A stretch of DNA of 64,000 nucleotides from Streptomyces sp. NBC_01306 (GCF_026340465.1 NZ_JAPEPC010000001.1:310001-374000); one strand, 5' to 3'; shown: positions 16,500 to 25,471, counted from the first letter of the stretch. Notes: generated from the letters alone by a model not told the origin. A program made the numbers and translations.

Positions 16500-17252
16500 G
16501 TGAGCCGCGTACTCATCGCAGGCGAGTCCTGGATCAACGCATCCACCGACTTCAAGGGCTACGACGCCTTCCCCCACGCCCAGCTGGAGGTGGGCGTCAC
16601 CCCGCTGCTCCAGGCCCTGCAGCGCGCGGGCCACGAGGTCACGCATCTGCTCTCGCACGATGTGGCGACCCACTTCCCGGAGACCCTGGAGAAGCTCGCC
16701 GCCTACGACGTCGTGATCCTTTCGGACATCGGCGCCAACTCGCTGCTGCTCCACCCGCAGGTGTTCGCCCAGGGACGCCCGTTCCCCAACCGGCTCAAGC
16801 TCCTCGCGCAGTGGGTCCGGCAGGGCGGTGGCCTCGCCATGGCCGGCGGATACCTGAGCTTCCAGGGCTTCCAGGCCAAGGCCAACTACCACGCGACGCC
16901 GATCGAGGACGTCCTGCCGGTGGAGATCCTCCCGTACGACGACCGCGTGGAGTGCCCCGAAGGCGTCGGCGGCGAGCTCACCGGGGAAACGCACGAGGTC
17001 ACGGCCGGGCTGGAGTCCGAGTGGCCGATCCTCCTCGGCTACCAGCGGCTCGTCGCGAAGCCGGACGCGCGTGTGCTCGCCACGATCGAATCGCGCCCGC
17101 TGCTCGCGGTCCGCGAAGAGGGCGCCGGACGCACGCTCGCCTTCGCATCGGACATCTCACCGCACTGGGCCCCCGCCGAGTTCATCGAGTGGAAGGGCTA
17201 CCAGCAGCTCTTCGACCAGGCCGTCACCTGGCTCGCCGGCGCCCGGGACTGA
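16500..17252 (+). CDS. Glutamine amidotransferase-like protein (GATase1-like)
   Basis: Cytosolic protein of 250 residues with a class I glutamine amidotransferase-like (flavodoxin-type) fold. It has VLIAGESWINASTDFKGYDAF at the N-terminus, LLQALQRAGHEVTHL, AAYDVVILSDIGANSLL, QWVRQGGGLAMAGGYLSFQG and GRTLAFASDISPHWAPAEF. The usual nucleophile elbow GxCxG is replaced by AGGYLSF, so classical glutaminase activity is unlikely. Relatives are annotated putative glutamine amidotransferase without known reaction. The GTG at 16500 has AAGGAGG at ideal spacing; an upstream ATG lies among the operators. It is the first gene of the operon with the YdcZ-like transporter and the phosphotriesterase-like hydrolase. 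Confidence 0.75.
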   Translation: MSRVLIAGESWINASTDFKGYDAFPHAQLEVGVTPLLQALQRAGHEVTHLLSHDVATHFPETLEKLAAYDVVILSDIGANSLLLHPQVFAQGRPFPNRLKLLAQWVRQGGGLAMAGGYLSFQGFQAKANYHATPIEDVLPVEILPYDDRVECPEGVGGELTGETHEVTAGLESEWPILLGYQRLVAKPDARVLATIESRPLLAVREEGAGRTLAFASDISPHWAPAEFIEWKGYQQLFDQAVTWLAGARD

Positions 17253-17397
17253 CCGCACCGTGCCGGGCCCGCCGGGCCACCGCCCGTCGGGCCGACAAGG
17301 CCGCAACGGCGATCGCCGCCGTTATGAAACAGCTCACACGCCCAGAGATTGCATCGGTCCCCTCGGACATACTGGCTCAAAGGAGAGCGAATACACG

Positions 17398-18414
17398 ATG
17401 ACAAGCCTCAACACCGCAGGACCCGAACCGGGCACCGTGCCCGCAGCACCCGCGCGGACCGCCCGCCGCACCACCACGGCAGTGCTGGTCCTGGCCACCG
17501 TGCTGGCCGGGCTGCTCAGCCCGCTGCAGTCCACCGTCAACGGCGCTCTGGGCAAGAACATCAACGACGGAAACGCCGCAGCCGTCATCTCCTTCGGGAC
17601 CGGCCTGCTCCTCATGGCGGTCATCGTGTTCGCCCGCCCGGCCACCCGCCGGCAGGCGCTGAACCTTCCCCGCCTGCTCCGCGACGGCACCATTCCCTGG
17701 TGGAACTGTGTCGCCGGCCTGTGCGGCGCCGCCGTCGTGCTCTCCGAGGGCATCACCGTGGGCACCCTCGGCGTCGCCGTCTTCCAGATCGCGCTGATCT
17801 CCGGGCTCGTCATCTCGGGCGTGGTCTGCGACCGCGTCGGGGCGACGTCCACGATCAAGCAGCCGATCACGCTCCCCCGCGGTCTGGGCGCCCTGCTGGC
17901 CATCGTCGCGACGGCCGTGGCGATCTCGCCGAACTTCCAGGTGCCCGGAACCATCGCGCTCGCGGTCCTGCCGTTCGCCGCCGGGCTGCTCGCCGGCTGG
18001 CAGCCCGCCGGGAACTCGGCCGTGGCTCAGGGCAGCGGATCCATGCTGGTCTCCATCGGCCTCAACTTCCTCGTCGGATTCGTCGTCCTCGGGATCGGCC
18101 TGCTGGTGCGCGCCTCCACCGGCTCGGTGAGCTTCACGCTCCCCGGCACCTGGTGGATGTACACGGGCGGTGTGCTCGGCCTGCTCTCCATCGCCTTCAT
18201 GGCACTGCTCGTGCGGGGTCTCGGCCTGCTCCTGCTCGGACTCGCCTCGATCGCGGGCCAGTTGGTCGGTTCGCTGATCCTCGATGTGATCAGCCCGTCC
18301 GTCGGCCAGCCCCTGCACGCCGTGACGGTCATAGGCACCGTGATCGCCCTGGTCGCGGCAGGTATCGGAATGATCCCCTCGCGCCGCTCCGTGACCTCGG
18401 CGGGGACATCATGA
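17398..18414 (+). CDS. YdcZ/DMT-type membrane transporter with two DUF606 halves
   Basis: Inner-membrane transporter of the drug/metabolite superfamily, 338 residues, with about ten hydrophobic segments arranged as two DUF606 (YdcZ) halves. The first half has VLVLATVLAGLLSPLQSTVNGALGK and WWNCVAGLCGAAVVLSEG, and the second has LPFAAGLLAGWQPAGNSAVA and WWMYTGGVLGLLSIAFMALLVRGLG. The ATG has AAAGGAGAG upstream. Its stop overlaps the start of the phosphotriesterase-like gene. Substrate and direction are unknown. In this cluster it is the only candidate carrier, so uptake of the compound that the amidohydrolase and lactonase-like enzymes process is the simplest idea. Confidence 0.85.
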   Translation: MTSLNTAGPEPGTVPAAPARTARRTTTAVLVLATVLAGLLSPLQSTVNGALGKNINDGNAAAVISFGTGLLLMAVIVFARPATRRQALNLPRLLRDGTIPWWNCVAGLCGAAVVLSEGITVGTLGVAVFQIALISGLVISGVVCDRVGATSTIKQPITLPRGLGALLAIVATAVAISPNFQVPGTIALAVLPFAAGLLAGWQPAGNSAVAQGSGSMLVSIGLNFLVGFVVLGIGLLVRASTGSVSFTLPGTWWMYTGGVLGLLSIAFMALLVRGLGLLLLGLASIAGQLVGSLILDVISPSVGQPLHAVTVIGTVIALVAAGIGMIPSRRSVTSAGTS

Positions 18415-19475
18415 CCGGGGGCACGGGCGAGCAGCCGTACGTGCAGACGGTGACCGGAGCCGTACCCGCGGCCGGACTGGGCCTCGTACTGCCTCATGAA
18501 CACCTGTTCAACAACCTCTCGGGCGTGCTGGACGAACCGAGCTACCCGTTCTCCGCCGCGATCAAGGACGAACAGGTCAGCGCCTCGTCCGCGTGGGCCC
18601 TGCGGCACGACCCCTACTGCTGCTCCGACAACATCGCCGCCAAGCCGGTCGAGGACGTGCTCCGTGAGGTGGCTGCCTTCCAGGCCGTCGGCGGGCGCAC
18701 GATCGTCGACGTGACCTCCAGCTCCGCCATCGGACGCGACCCGCAACGCCTCCTCGGCCTCGCGCGGCGCAGCGGCCTCAACATCATCATGGGCTGCGGC
18801 GCCTACCTGGAGAAGTTCGAGGCCGCGCGGATCCCGGCCGGCACGGTCGACAAGCAGGCGGCCGCGATCGGGGACGAGCTCACCAACGGTGTCGGGGATT
18901 CCGGCATCCGGCCGGGCGTCATCGGCGAGATCGGAGTGTCCCCCGAGTTCACCGCGGCCGAGCACGGGTCGCTTCGCGCGGCAGCTCTCGCCCAGCTCGA
19001 CCACCCGTCCGTCCCGTTGATGATCCACCTGCCCGGCTGGCAACGGCGGGCACACGAGGTGCTCGACGTCGTGCTCGGCGAGATCGGTGTCGAACCGGCG
19101 AGGGTCGTCCTCGCACACATGGATCCGTCCGGTGCCGACGTCGACTACCAGCGCTCGGTGGCGGATCGCGGCGTATGGCTCGAATTCGACATGATCGGTA
19201 TGGACGTCACGTTCCCCAAGGAGGGCGAGTCGCCCGCGTCCACCGCCACCGCGGACGCAGTCGCCAGCCACATCGACGACGGCCACGCCGGGCGACTCCT
19301 GCTCAGCCACGATCTCTTCCTCAAGCAGATGTGGACCCAGCACGGCGGCAACGGCTTCATCTATGTGCCCACCGTCTTCGCTGAAATGCTCGTGGCACGG
19401 GGAATCGACCGCGCTCTGGTCGACACCCTCACCCGGCAGAACCCCGCTCGTATGCTCACCGGACTGTTCGCCTGA
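18411..19475 (+). CDS. Phosphotriesterase-family metal-dependent hydrolase
   Basis: Amidohydrolase-superfamily enzyme of 354 residues related to phosphotriesterases and phosphotriesterase-like lactonases. The first metal site is H29 and H31 in LPHEHLFNN. Other landmarks are GGRTIVDVTSSSAIGRDPQRL, the glutamate strand GVIGEIGVSPEF, MIHLPGW, RVVLAHMDPSG, LEFDMIGMD and the terminal Asp in LLLSHDLFLKQMW. The bridging residue is a Glu (IGEIG) rather than the carboxylated Lys of true phosphotriesterases, which some family members share. A lactonase or esterase role in the cluster is more likely than organophosphate hydrolysis. It is coupled to the transporter gene by an ATGA overlap. Confidence 0.85.
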   Translation: MTGGTGEQPYVQTVTGAVPAAGLGLVLPHEHLFNNLSGVLDEPSYPFSAAIKDEQVSASSAWALRHDPYCCSDNIAAKPVEDVLREVAAFQAVGGRTIVDVTSSSAIGRDPQRLLGLARRSGLNIIMGCGAYLEKFEAARIPAGTVDKQAAAIGDELTNGVGDSGIRPGVIGEIGVSPEFTAAEHGSLRAAALAQLDHPSVPLMIHLPGWQRRAHEVLDVVLGEIGVEPARVVLAHMDPSGADVDYQRSVADRGVWLEFDMIGMDVTFPKEGESPASTATADAVASHIDDGHAGRLLLSHDLFLKQMWTQHGGNGFIYVPTVFAEMLVARGIDRALVDTLTRQNPARMLTGLFA

Positions 19476-19531
19476 CCCAGTTGCTCGATCACGTCCGCAC
19501 GTGGGGGGCCGGGATCACCAGCCCTGAGGCA

Positions 19532-19551
19532 TGGCTTACCTTACTTGTATG
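19532..19551. promoter_or_regulatory. Possible iron box (DmdR/IdeR type) at the EfeU start
   Basis: On the minus strand AGTAAGGTAAGCC resembles one half of the actinobacterial iron-box consensus (TTAGGTTAGGCT...). It overlaps the region just before the ATG at 19549, where an iron repressor would block an EfeUOB operon. The match is partial. Confidence 0.45.
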
Positions 19552-21693
19552 ACTTGGGCTGACGCGTTCCCCAACCTGCTGATCGGGTTGCGCGAGGGAC
19601 TTGAGGCGGGACTGGTGGTCAGCATCCTGCTGGCCGCGCTGCGCCGTACCGCGGGCGAGGGCCGCCGTGCGTCCACCGCGCCCGTGTGGCTGGGTGTGGT
19701 CGGGGCGGTGGCCGTCGCGGCGAGCTTCGCGACGGTGCTGACGTTCTCCACCGATGTGCTCTCCAGCCGCGGCCAGGAGATGGTGGGCGGCCTGCTCAGT
19801 GTCCTGGCGGTGTTCCTGGTGACCTGGATGGTCTTCTGGATGCGGAAGACCGCCGCGAGCCTGTCGGGCGAGCTGCGCTCCAAGGTGGCGGCTGCCTCGC
19901 AGGTGGGGGCGGGCGCACTCGCCGCCACGGCCTTCCTCGCCGTGGGCAGGGAGGGCCTGGAGACCACTCTGTTCCTGTGGACGGCTGCCCGGGCCTCGGG
20001 CGAGACAGTGTCCCCGCTCGTCGGAGCCGGTCTCGGGCTGGCGCTCGCCTGCCTGGTGTGCTGGCTGCTGTTCCGCCGGGCGATCCGCATCAACCTGGGT
20101 GTGTTCTTCTCCCGTACGGCCCTCGCGCTGCTCGTGATCACCGCAGGCGTGCTGGCGTACGGACTCGGCGAGCTGCAGAACGCCGGCCTGCTCCCCGGCC
20201 GCACCTGGCTGGCGTTCGACGTCAGCGGGACCATCCCCACCAGCTCGTGGTGGGTCACTCTCATCACCGGGGTGACCGAGCTCACCACGCGGATGACCGT
20301 GCTCCAGGTCGTCGCGTGGGCCGTGTACCTGGGTGTCGCCGTCACGCTGTTCGTCAGGGCCGCGCGTTCGCCCGCCACCGCCGGCTCCGCCCCGGCGACG
20401 AACTCCTCTCCTGCGGCTGCGGGGCAGCCGGCTCCGGCGGGTGCTCCGGCCCCGCAGGCACAGACCGTCCCCGCGGACGGCCCCTCCGCCCCGCAGGACC
20501 GCGCCGGCTTCCTGAGCCGCCGCAACCCCTGGGCGGTCGGCACCGTGATCGTGGTGGTGCCCGCTCTCCTGGCGGCGGGCGCCGTGGTGTTGCTGCCCTC
20601 GGGCGGCAGCACAGCGGCCGGCACCCGGGTCACCGTGTCGTCGTCGGGCTGCGCGACCGGGTGGTCCAGCGCGCACAGCGGCGCGCAGACCTTCCAGGTG
20701 GTCAACCGGTCCGGGCGGGCAGGCGAGATCAACCTGGACAACGCCTCGGGGGCCATCGTCGCCGAGATCGAGACGCTGGGTCCTGCCACCACCGGCACGA
20801 TGAGCGCCACACTCGGCGCCGGTCAGTACACCTTCAAATGTCTGATGTCGGGCCATGGGACCACGAGTTCACAGACCGTGAGCATAGGGGCCGGATCGGG
20901 CTCCGGAGGCAAGGCCCCGGTCGCTGTCAAGCGGGTGTCGCTCGCCGACCTCAAGCCTGCGACGGTTCAGTACCGCGCCTATGTCGCGCCCAAGCTGACC
21001 ACCCTCGCCGGACAGGTCGCGACGGTCCGCACCGACATCGCCCACCACCACCTGGACACCGCGCGCAAGGACTGGCTGCCCGCCCAGCTCACCTGGGACG
21101 AGGTCGGCGCAGCCTACGGGAGCTTCGGGGACCTCGGAGACGCCATCGACGGACTGCCGCAAGGTCTGCCCGGAGGCGTCCACGACAAGGACTTCACCGG
21201 CCTGCACCGCCTGGAATACGGCTTGTGGCACAAGGCCGGTACCGGCGAACTCCTGCCCGTCGCCGACCGGCTGAAGATAGACGTAGCGACTCTGCGCAAG
21301 AAACTTCCCCAGGTCACCGTCGACCCGACCGACCTCCCCCTGCGCTCCCACGAGATCCTTGAGGACGCCCTGCGGGACCGTCTGACCGGCGCGGCCGACC
21401 AGGGCTCCGGCGACATGTACGCGGAGACCGAGGCCGACATCAAGGGGACGCGGGTGGTCCTGGACGAGCTGGCACCGCTCGTCAAGCCCCGTTCGCCCAA
21501 GCTTCTGCCGACCGCCGCCGCACAGCTCGACTCGCTGGAATCGGCGCTGCGGGCGACCCGCACGCACGGCGGCTGGCAGCCTTTCCCGGACGTTCCGCTG
21601 GCCGAGCGCCAGCAGGTCGATGCCCGTATCGGCAGCGTGCTGGAGACCCTCGCCTCGGTCCCCGACCTCCTTGAGGTGCCCATCTCCCGCTGA
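19549..21693 (+). CDS. efeU: EfeU-EfeO fusion: iron permease plus cupredoxin and M75 (imelysin) domains
   Basis: Membrane protein of about 714 residues combining parts of the ferrous/ferric iron uptake system EfeUOB. Residues 1-280 are the FTR1-like permease with both REGLE iron motifs (Arg15 in GLREGLEAG, Arg134 in VGREGLETT). An Ala/Pro-rich linker (about 285-330) and a further membrane anchor (VGTVIVVVPALLAAGAVVLLP) lead to an extracytoplasmic cupredoxin-like domain (about 365-450, with FKCLMSGHG). The final part is an imelysin/EfeO M75 domain (about 460-714, with HRLEYGLWHKAG, the HxxE-type signature region). The ATG at 19549 is favoured by the permease N-terminus; ATG 19531 is possible. 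EfeB follows 126 bp downstream. Confidence 0.9.
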   Translation: MTWADAFPNLLIGLREGLEAGLVVSILLAALRRTAGEGRRASTAPVWLGVVGAVAVAASFATVLTFSTDVLSSRGQEMVGGLLSVLAVFLVTWMVFWMRKTAASLSGELRSKVAAASQVGAGALAATAFLAVGREGLETTLFLWTAARASGETVSPLVGAGLGLALACLVCWLLFRRAIRINLGVFFSRTALALLVITAGVLAYGLGELQNAGLLPGRTWLAFDVSGTIPTSSWWVTLITGVTELTTRMTVLQVVAWAVYLGVAVTLFVRAARSPATAGSAPATNSSPAAAGQPAPAGAPAPQAQTVPADGPSAPQDRAGFLSRRNPWAVGTVIVVVPALLAAGAVVLLPSGGSTAAGTRVTVSSSGCATGWSSAHSGAQTFQVVNRSGRAGEINLDNASGAIVAEIETLGPATTGTMSATLGAGQYTFKCLMSGHGTTSSQTVSIGAGSGSGGKAPVAVKRVSLADLKPATVQYRAYVAPKLTTLAGQVATVRTDIAHHHLDTARKDWLPAQLTWDEVGAAYGSFGDLGDAIDGLPQGLPGGVHDKDFTGLHRLEYGLWHKAGTGELLPVADRLKIDVATLRKKLPQVTVDPTDLPLRSHEILEDALRDRLTGAADQGSGDMYAETEADIKGTRVVLDELAPLVKPRSPKLLPTAAAQLDSLESALRATRTHGGWQPFPDVPLAERQQVDARIGSVLETLASVPDLLEVPISR

Positions 21694-21819
21694 TGCGCGC
21701 GTCCGCCGTTCGATGTGCGCGTCCGCGCCGGACGACACCGGACCGAAATCCACCGGGCGTCCCCCATCTCTGTCCGCCTCTATCCGCTCCGCCGTCACGA
21801 CCGATCAAGGAGACCTGCC

Positions 21820-23052
21820 ATGGGCGTCAGCCGACGCACGTTCATACAGGGCGGCGCCGCCGGAGCCGCCGGCACCGCCCTGACGGGCGGACTTCTCGCC
21901 GCTGGTGCCCACGCCGACGCGAACAGCGGTGGCAACAGCTCCCACGAGGCGTCGTCCTTCCCCTTCCACGGCGCCCACCAGTCGGGCATCCTCACCCCGG
22001 GCCCCCCGCACCAGCAGCGCTTCTCGGCCTTCGCCGCGTTCGACGCGACAGCGGCGAAGCGCTCGGATCTGGTCGAGCTGATGCACACCCTCACCGAGCG
22101 GGCCCGCTTCCTCACCACCGGCGGAACCCCACCGGACCTGGGCGTCAGCCAGCCTCCTTCGGACAGCGACGTACTGGGGCCCGATGTCCCCGCCGACGGT
22201 CTGACCCTCACCCTCGCCGTCGGGTCCAGCCTCTTCGACGACCGGTACGGCCTGTCCCATGCCAAGCCGCTCCGCCTGACCCCGATGCGGACCTTCCCCA
22301 ACGATGCGCCCGAGGCCCGCTGGAGCCACGGCGATCTGCTGCTCCAGCTCTGCGCGAACCACCCGGACACCCTCCACCACGCGATCCGCGACCTCACCAA
22401 GCACACCCGGGGCGGTATGCAGCTGCGCTGGAAGATGGAAGGGTACGGATCGCCGCCGCGCCCCTCCGGCACCCCTCGCAACCTGCTCGGTTTCAAGGAC
22501 GGCACCGCCAACCCCACCAACGGGACCGCAGAGGATCTGGTGTGGGTGGACGACCCGGCCGAGCCCGCCTGGGCACACGGCGGCACCTACCAGGTCGTCC
22601 GGCTGATCCGGATGCTCGTGGAGTTCTGGGACCGGGTCTCGATCAACGAGCAGGAGATGATGTTCGGCCGCCGCCGGGACAGCGGCGCCCCGCTGGACGG
22701 CAACGCGGAGACCGACGTCCCCGACTACGCCAAGGACCCCCACGGCCAAGTCATTCCGCTCGACTCCCACATCCGGCTGGCGAACCCGCGCACCCACGCC
22801 ACGAAGAGCCAGCGTCTCCTGCGCCGTTCGTACAACTACGACCTGGGAATGGACGAGAACGGCAACTTGCAGTGCGGGCACATCTTCGCGTGTTACCAGC
22901 AGGACCTGCACCGCCAGTTCGAACAGGTCCAGCAGCGTCTGATCGACGAACCCCTCGTCGACTACGTCCAGCCCTTCGGCGGCGGCTACTTCTTCGCCCT
23001 GCCCGGAGTGCTCAACTCCCGGGACTGGTACGCGCGCCGGCTGCTCACCTGA
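21820..23052 (+). CDS. efeB: EfeB, DyP-type haem peroxidase, Tat-exported
   Basis: Haem peroxidase of the dye-decolourising family, 410 residues, the third component of EfeUOB, thought to act on ferrous iron or haem outside the membrane. It starts with a twin-arginine signal (SRRTFIQGGAAGAAG). The DyP hallmark GFKDGTANP (GxxDG, distal Asp/Arg region) is near residue 225, and there is a C-terminal HIRLANPRTHATKSQRLLRRSYNYD plus IFACYQQDLHRQFEQVQQRL. The ATG at 21820 has AAGGAGA nearby and the Tat motif just after it; a longer upstream frame lacks support. It follows the EfeU/EfeO gene and is probably in the same iron-regulated transcript. Confidence 0.92.
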   Translation: MGVSRRTFIQGGAAGAAGTALTGGLLAAGAHADANSGGNSSHEASSFPFHGAHQSGILTPGPPHQQRFSAFAAFDATAAKRSDLVELMHTLTERARFLTTGGTPPDLGVSQPPSDSDVLGPDVPADGLTLTLAVGSSLFDDRYGLSHAKPLRLTPMRTFPNDAPEARWSHGDLLLQLCANHPDTLHHAIRDLTKHTRGGMQLRWKMEGYGSPPRPSGTPRNLLGFKDGTANPTNGTAEDLVWVDDPAEPAWAHGGTYQVVRLIRMLVEFWDRVSINEQEMMFGRRRDSGAPLDGNAETDVPDYAKDPHGQVIPLDSHIRLANPRTHATKSQRLLRRSYNYDLGMDENGNLQCGHIFACYQQDLHRQFEQVQQRLIDEPLVDYVQPFGGGYFFALPGVLNSRDWYARRLLT

Positions 23053-23123
23053 CGGAACCGCTCGGCGTCGGCGTCCGTCCTGGGAAGTACTGACGTTGCC
23101 GGTCCGTCGGATGATGCCCCGAA

Positions 23124-25370
23124 GTGCGCCTCGATCCTGCGCGCGACGACGCGGCACCCGCCCTGGTCATCACAGCCGCCGCCACAAGGGGTGTACTGCC
23201 TGAGGAAGTACGGCAGTTGATCGTGGACGATCCCACCACCGCCGCCGTGCTGGAGACACTGGACGGGCACGACCTCTCGGATTCCGACCGGCCGAGGGCG
23301 TTGGCGTCGTCCCATCCGGCGTATGTCATCTACACGTCGGGGTCGACAGGCCGGCCCAAGGGCGTGGTCGTGCCGCACAAGGGTGTGGTGAACCGGCTGG
23401 CATGGATGGGTGAGGTGTACCGGCTCAGGCCGGAGGACCGGGTGGTGCAGAAGACACCGTTCGGGTTCGACATCTCGGTGTGGGAATTCTTCTGGCCACT
23501 GACCGAAGGCGCGACAGTGGTGGTCGCACGGCCGGGTGGCCATCGGGATCCGGAGTATCTCGCCGGACTGGTGCAGCGGGAGCGCGTCACGGTTGCTCAT
23601 TTCGTACCGTCCATGCTGCAGATGTTCATCGCCGAACGTACCGCCCGGGACTGCACGTCCCTGCGGACGGTGGTCTGCAGTGGTGAGGCGCTGCCCGCCG
23701 TGTTGCGTGACCGGTTCCACGCGGTACTGCCGATCCCGCTGCACAACCTGTACGGACCGACCGAGGCCTCCATCGAGGTGACGGCGTTCACCTGCGAACC
23801 GGGCAGGGACACCGGCGATGTCGTGCCCATGGGCCGCCCGGTGTGGAACACCCGCACCTATGTACTGGATGCGGGACTGCGGCCGGTGCCGGCCGGGGTG
23901 ACCGGGGAGCTGCACCTCGCCGGTGCCCAACTCGCCCGCGGCTATCTCGGCCGCCCCGGTCTGACCGCGGAGCGGTTTGTGGCGAGTCCGTTCGGGGGCC
24001 CTGGTGAGCGGATGTATCGCACGGGTGATCTCGTGCGGTGGAACTCCGGGGGCGAGCTGGAATTCATGGGGCGTGCGGATGATCAGGTGAAGCTCCGCGG
24101 GTTCCGTATCGAGCTGGGCGAGATCGAAACGGCGCTGCGGTCCCACCCCGGTGTCGGCCAGGCCGCGGTACTGGTCCGGGAGGACCGGCCCGGTGACAAA
24201 CGCCTCGTCGCCTATCTGGTTCCTGCCGCGGACGCCCGGGTCGACATCGCGGCTCTCCGTACGCAGCTGGCAGGTGAGTTGCCGGAACACATGGTGCCGT
24301 CAGCGATCGTGCCGCTGGATGTTCTGCCGTTGACGGTGCACGGGAAGCTCGACCGCAAGGCTCTCCCGGCCCCGAAGCACTCCACCGATCCGGCCGGCCG
24401 GGGTCCTTCGAATATGCGGGAGGTGATCCTGTGCGAGATTTTCGCGGACGTACTCGGTCTGCCCACGGTCGGAGTGGACGACAATTTCTTCGAGCTGGGC
24501 GGGCATTCTCTGCTGGCAACGCGTTTGACCGGTCAGGTGCGGACGAGGCTGGGCTTCGATGTGCCCTTGCGGGCGTCGTTCGGAACGCCCACCGTTGCCG
24601 GCCTCAACGATTCGCTCACGGAAGGGCCGCGCCCCGCCCGGCGCGAGGAAGCGCTGGCAAGGATCCTGCCGATTCGGACACGCGGCAGCCGCAGGCCCGT
24701 TTTCTGCATCCACCCCGCGACCGGCGTGAGTTGGGGCTTCTCGCCGCCGGCGGCATCGATACCCGTGGACTACCCGCTGTACGGAGTGCAGGCCCAGGGC
24801 CTCACCGGTACGGAGGAACTGCCGCGGTCGATAAGGGAGATGGCCGCTGACTATGTGCAGCAGATCCGTACCGTCCAGCCGACCGGCCCGTATCAGCTGC
24901 TGGGCTATTCGCTGGGCGGTGCAGTGGCTCAGGAGATGGCATTCCAGCTGCAGGAGGCGGGCGATGCGGTGGGGGCCGTCGTGATCATGGACTCCTGTCC
25001 GGCTGAACGGATTCCGGCGCTGTTCGGCCTGGACGCGCTTGCCCTCAACGCGCAGGACGGCGTCCTGCCCGCCGAGTGGGAGCAGTTCATCCTCCGGGAC
25101 GAGGAGAAGGCCTTCAACCTGCGGGTCCTGGAGAACAGCTCGGCCATTCTGCGCACTCATATTCCCCGTGCGTACGAGGGTGACGTGCTGCTCATCGTGG
25201 CGGCTGCGGGCAAGGTCGACGGTTCGAAGCCGGCGGAAGCGTGGGCGCCCTACGTGACGGGAGAAGTGCGGGAGGAGAGCCTGCCGTGCAGCCATGAGGA
25301 AATGACCCAGCCCGAGATGCTCACCCTGGTGGGCGAGCTGACGGCGGAATGGCTGAACGCAGGTCGCTGA
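23124..25370 (+). CDS. Truncated NRPS terminal module: partial A (Ser-type) - PCP - TE
   Basis: 3' part of a non-ribosomal peptide synthetase, 748 residues. The frame enters the adenylation domain about 70 residues before core A3 (YTSGSTGRPKG), so the first 100 or so residues of the A domain and any condensation domain are missing. Cores A4-A10 are intact (FDISVWEFFWPL, NLYGPTEAS, GELHLAGAQLARGY, YRTGDL, KLRGFRIELGEIE, GKLDRKALP). Specificity positions read by eye are D-I-W-H-V-S-L-I-E-K, close to the serine code. A carrier domain (NFFELGGHSLL) and a thioesterase with GYSLGG follow. The junction lies within about 80 bp of the efeB stop, pointing to a deletion remnant. The reading frame itself is undamaged. 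Confidence 0.85.
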   Translation: MRLDPARDDAAPALVITAAATRGVLPEEVRQLIVDDPTTAAVLETLDGHDLSDSDRPRALASSHPAYVIYTSGSTGRPKGVVVPHKGVVNRLAWMGEVYRLRPEDRVVQKTPFGFDISVWEFFWPLTEGATVVVARPGGHRDPEYLAGLVQRERVTVAHFVPSMLQMFIAERTARDCTSLRTVVCSGEALPAVLRDRFHAVLPIPLHNLYGPTEASIEVTAFTCEPGRDTGDVVPMGRPVWNTRTYVLDAGLRPVPAGVTGELHLAGAQLARGYLGRPGLTAERFVASPFGGPGERMYRTGDLVRWNSGGELEFMGRADDQVKLRGFRIELGEIETALRSHPGVGQAAVLVREDRPGDKRLVAYLVPAADARVDIAALRTQLAGELPEHMVPSAIVPLDVLPLTVHGKLDRKALPAPKHSTDPAGRGPSNMREVILCEIFADVLGLPTVGVDDNFFELGGHSLLATRLTGQVRTRLGFDVPLRASFGTPTVAGLNDSLTEGPRPARREEALARILPIRTRGSRRPVFCIHPATGVSWGFSPPAASIPVDYPLYGVQAQGLTGTEELPRSIREMAADYVQQIRTVQPTGPYQLLGYSLGGAVAQEMAFQLQEAGDAVGAVVIMDSCPAERIPALFGLDALALNAQDGVLPAEWEQFILRDEEKAFNLRVLENSSAILRTHIPRAYEGDVLLIVAAAGKVDGSKPAEAWAPYVTGEVREESLPCSHEEMTQPEMLTLVGELTAEWLNAGR

Positions 25371-25379
25371 CGGTGCGGT

Positions 25380-25405
25380 GCACGCACTGATCGCACGCAC
25401 TGATC
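25380..25405. repeat. Perfect 13-bp tandem duplication
   Basis: GCACGCACTGATC is repeated twice without a gap, just after the NRPS-remnant stop and before its terminator. Confidence 0.75.
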
Positions 25406-25418
25406 GGGGGCATCCACA

Positions 25419-25453
25419 ACCGTCGCCCCGCATCTCCCCTGCGGGGCGACGGT
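25419..25453. terminator. Bidirectional terminator after the NRPS remnant
   Basis: A perfect 14-bp stem (ACCGTCGCCCCGCA) with a 7-nt loop lies between the convergent NRPS remnant (stop 25370) and MFS gene (stop 25472). Confidence 0.8.
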
Positions 25454-25471
25454 GGGCTCCAGCGGGCCGCT

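Noticed and set aside
20333..20515. Separate gene in the Ala/Pro-rich linker of the EfeU/EfeO fusion
   Set aside because: The linker frame is continuous with both flanking domains; the alternative frame is low-complexity Arg/Pro.
23480..23857. Frameshifts inside the NRPS remnant
   Set aside because: Alternative frames here are short and motif-free, while the main frame has uninterrupted A4-A10, PCP and TE; only the 5' end is damaged.
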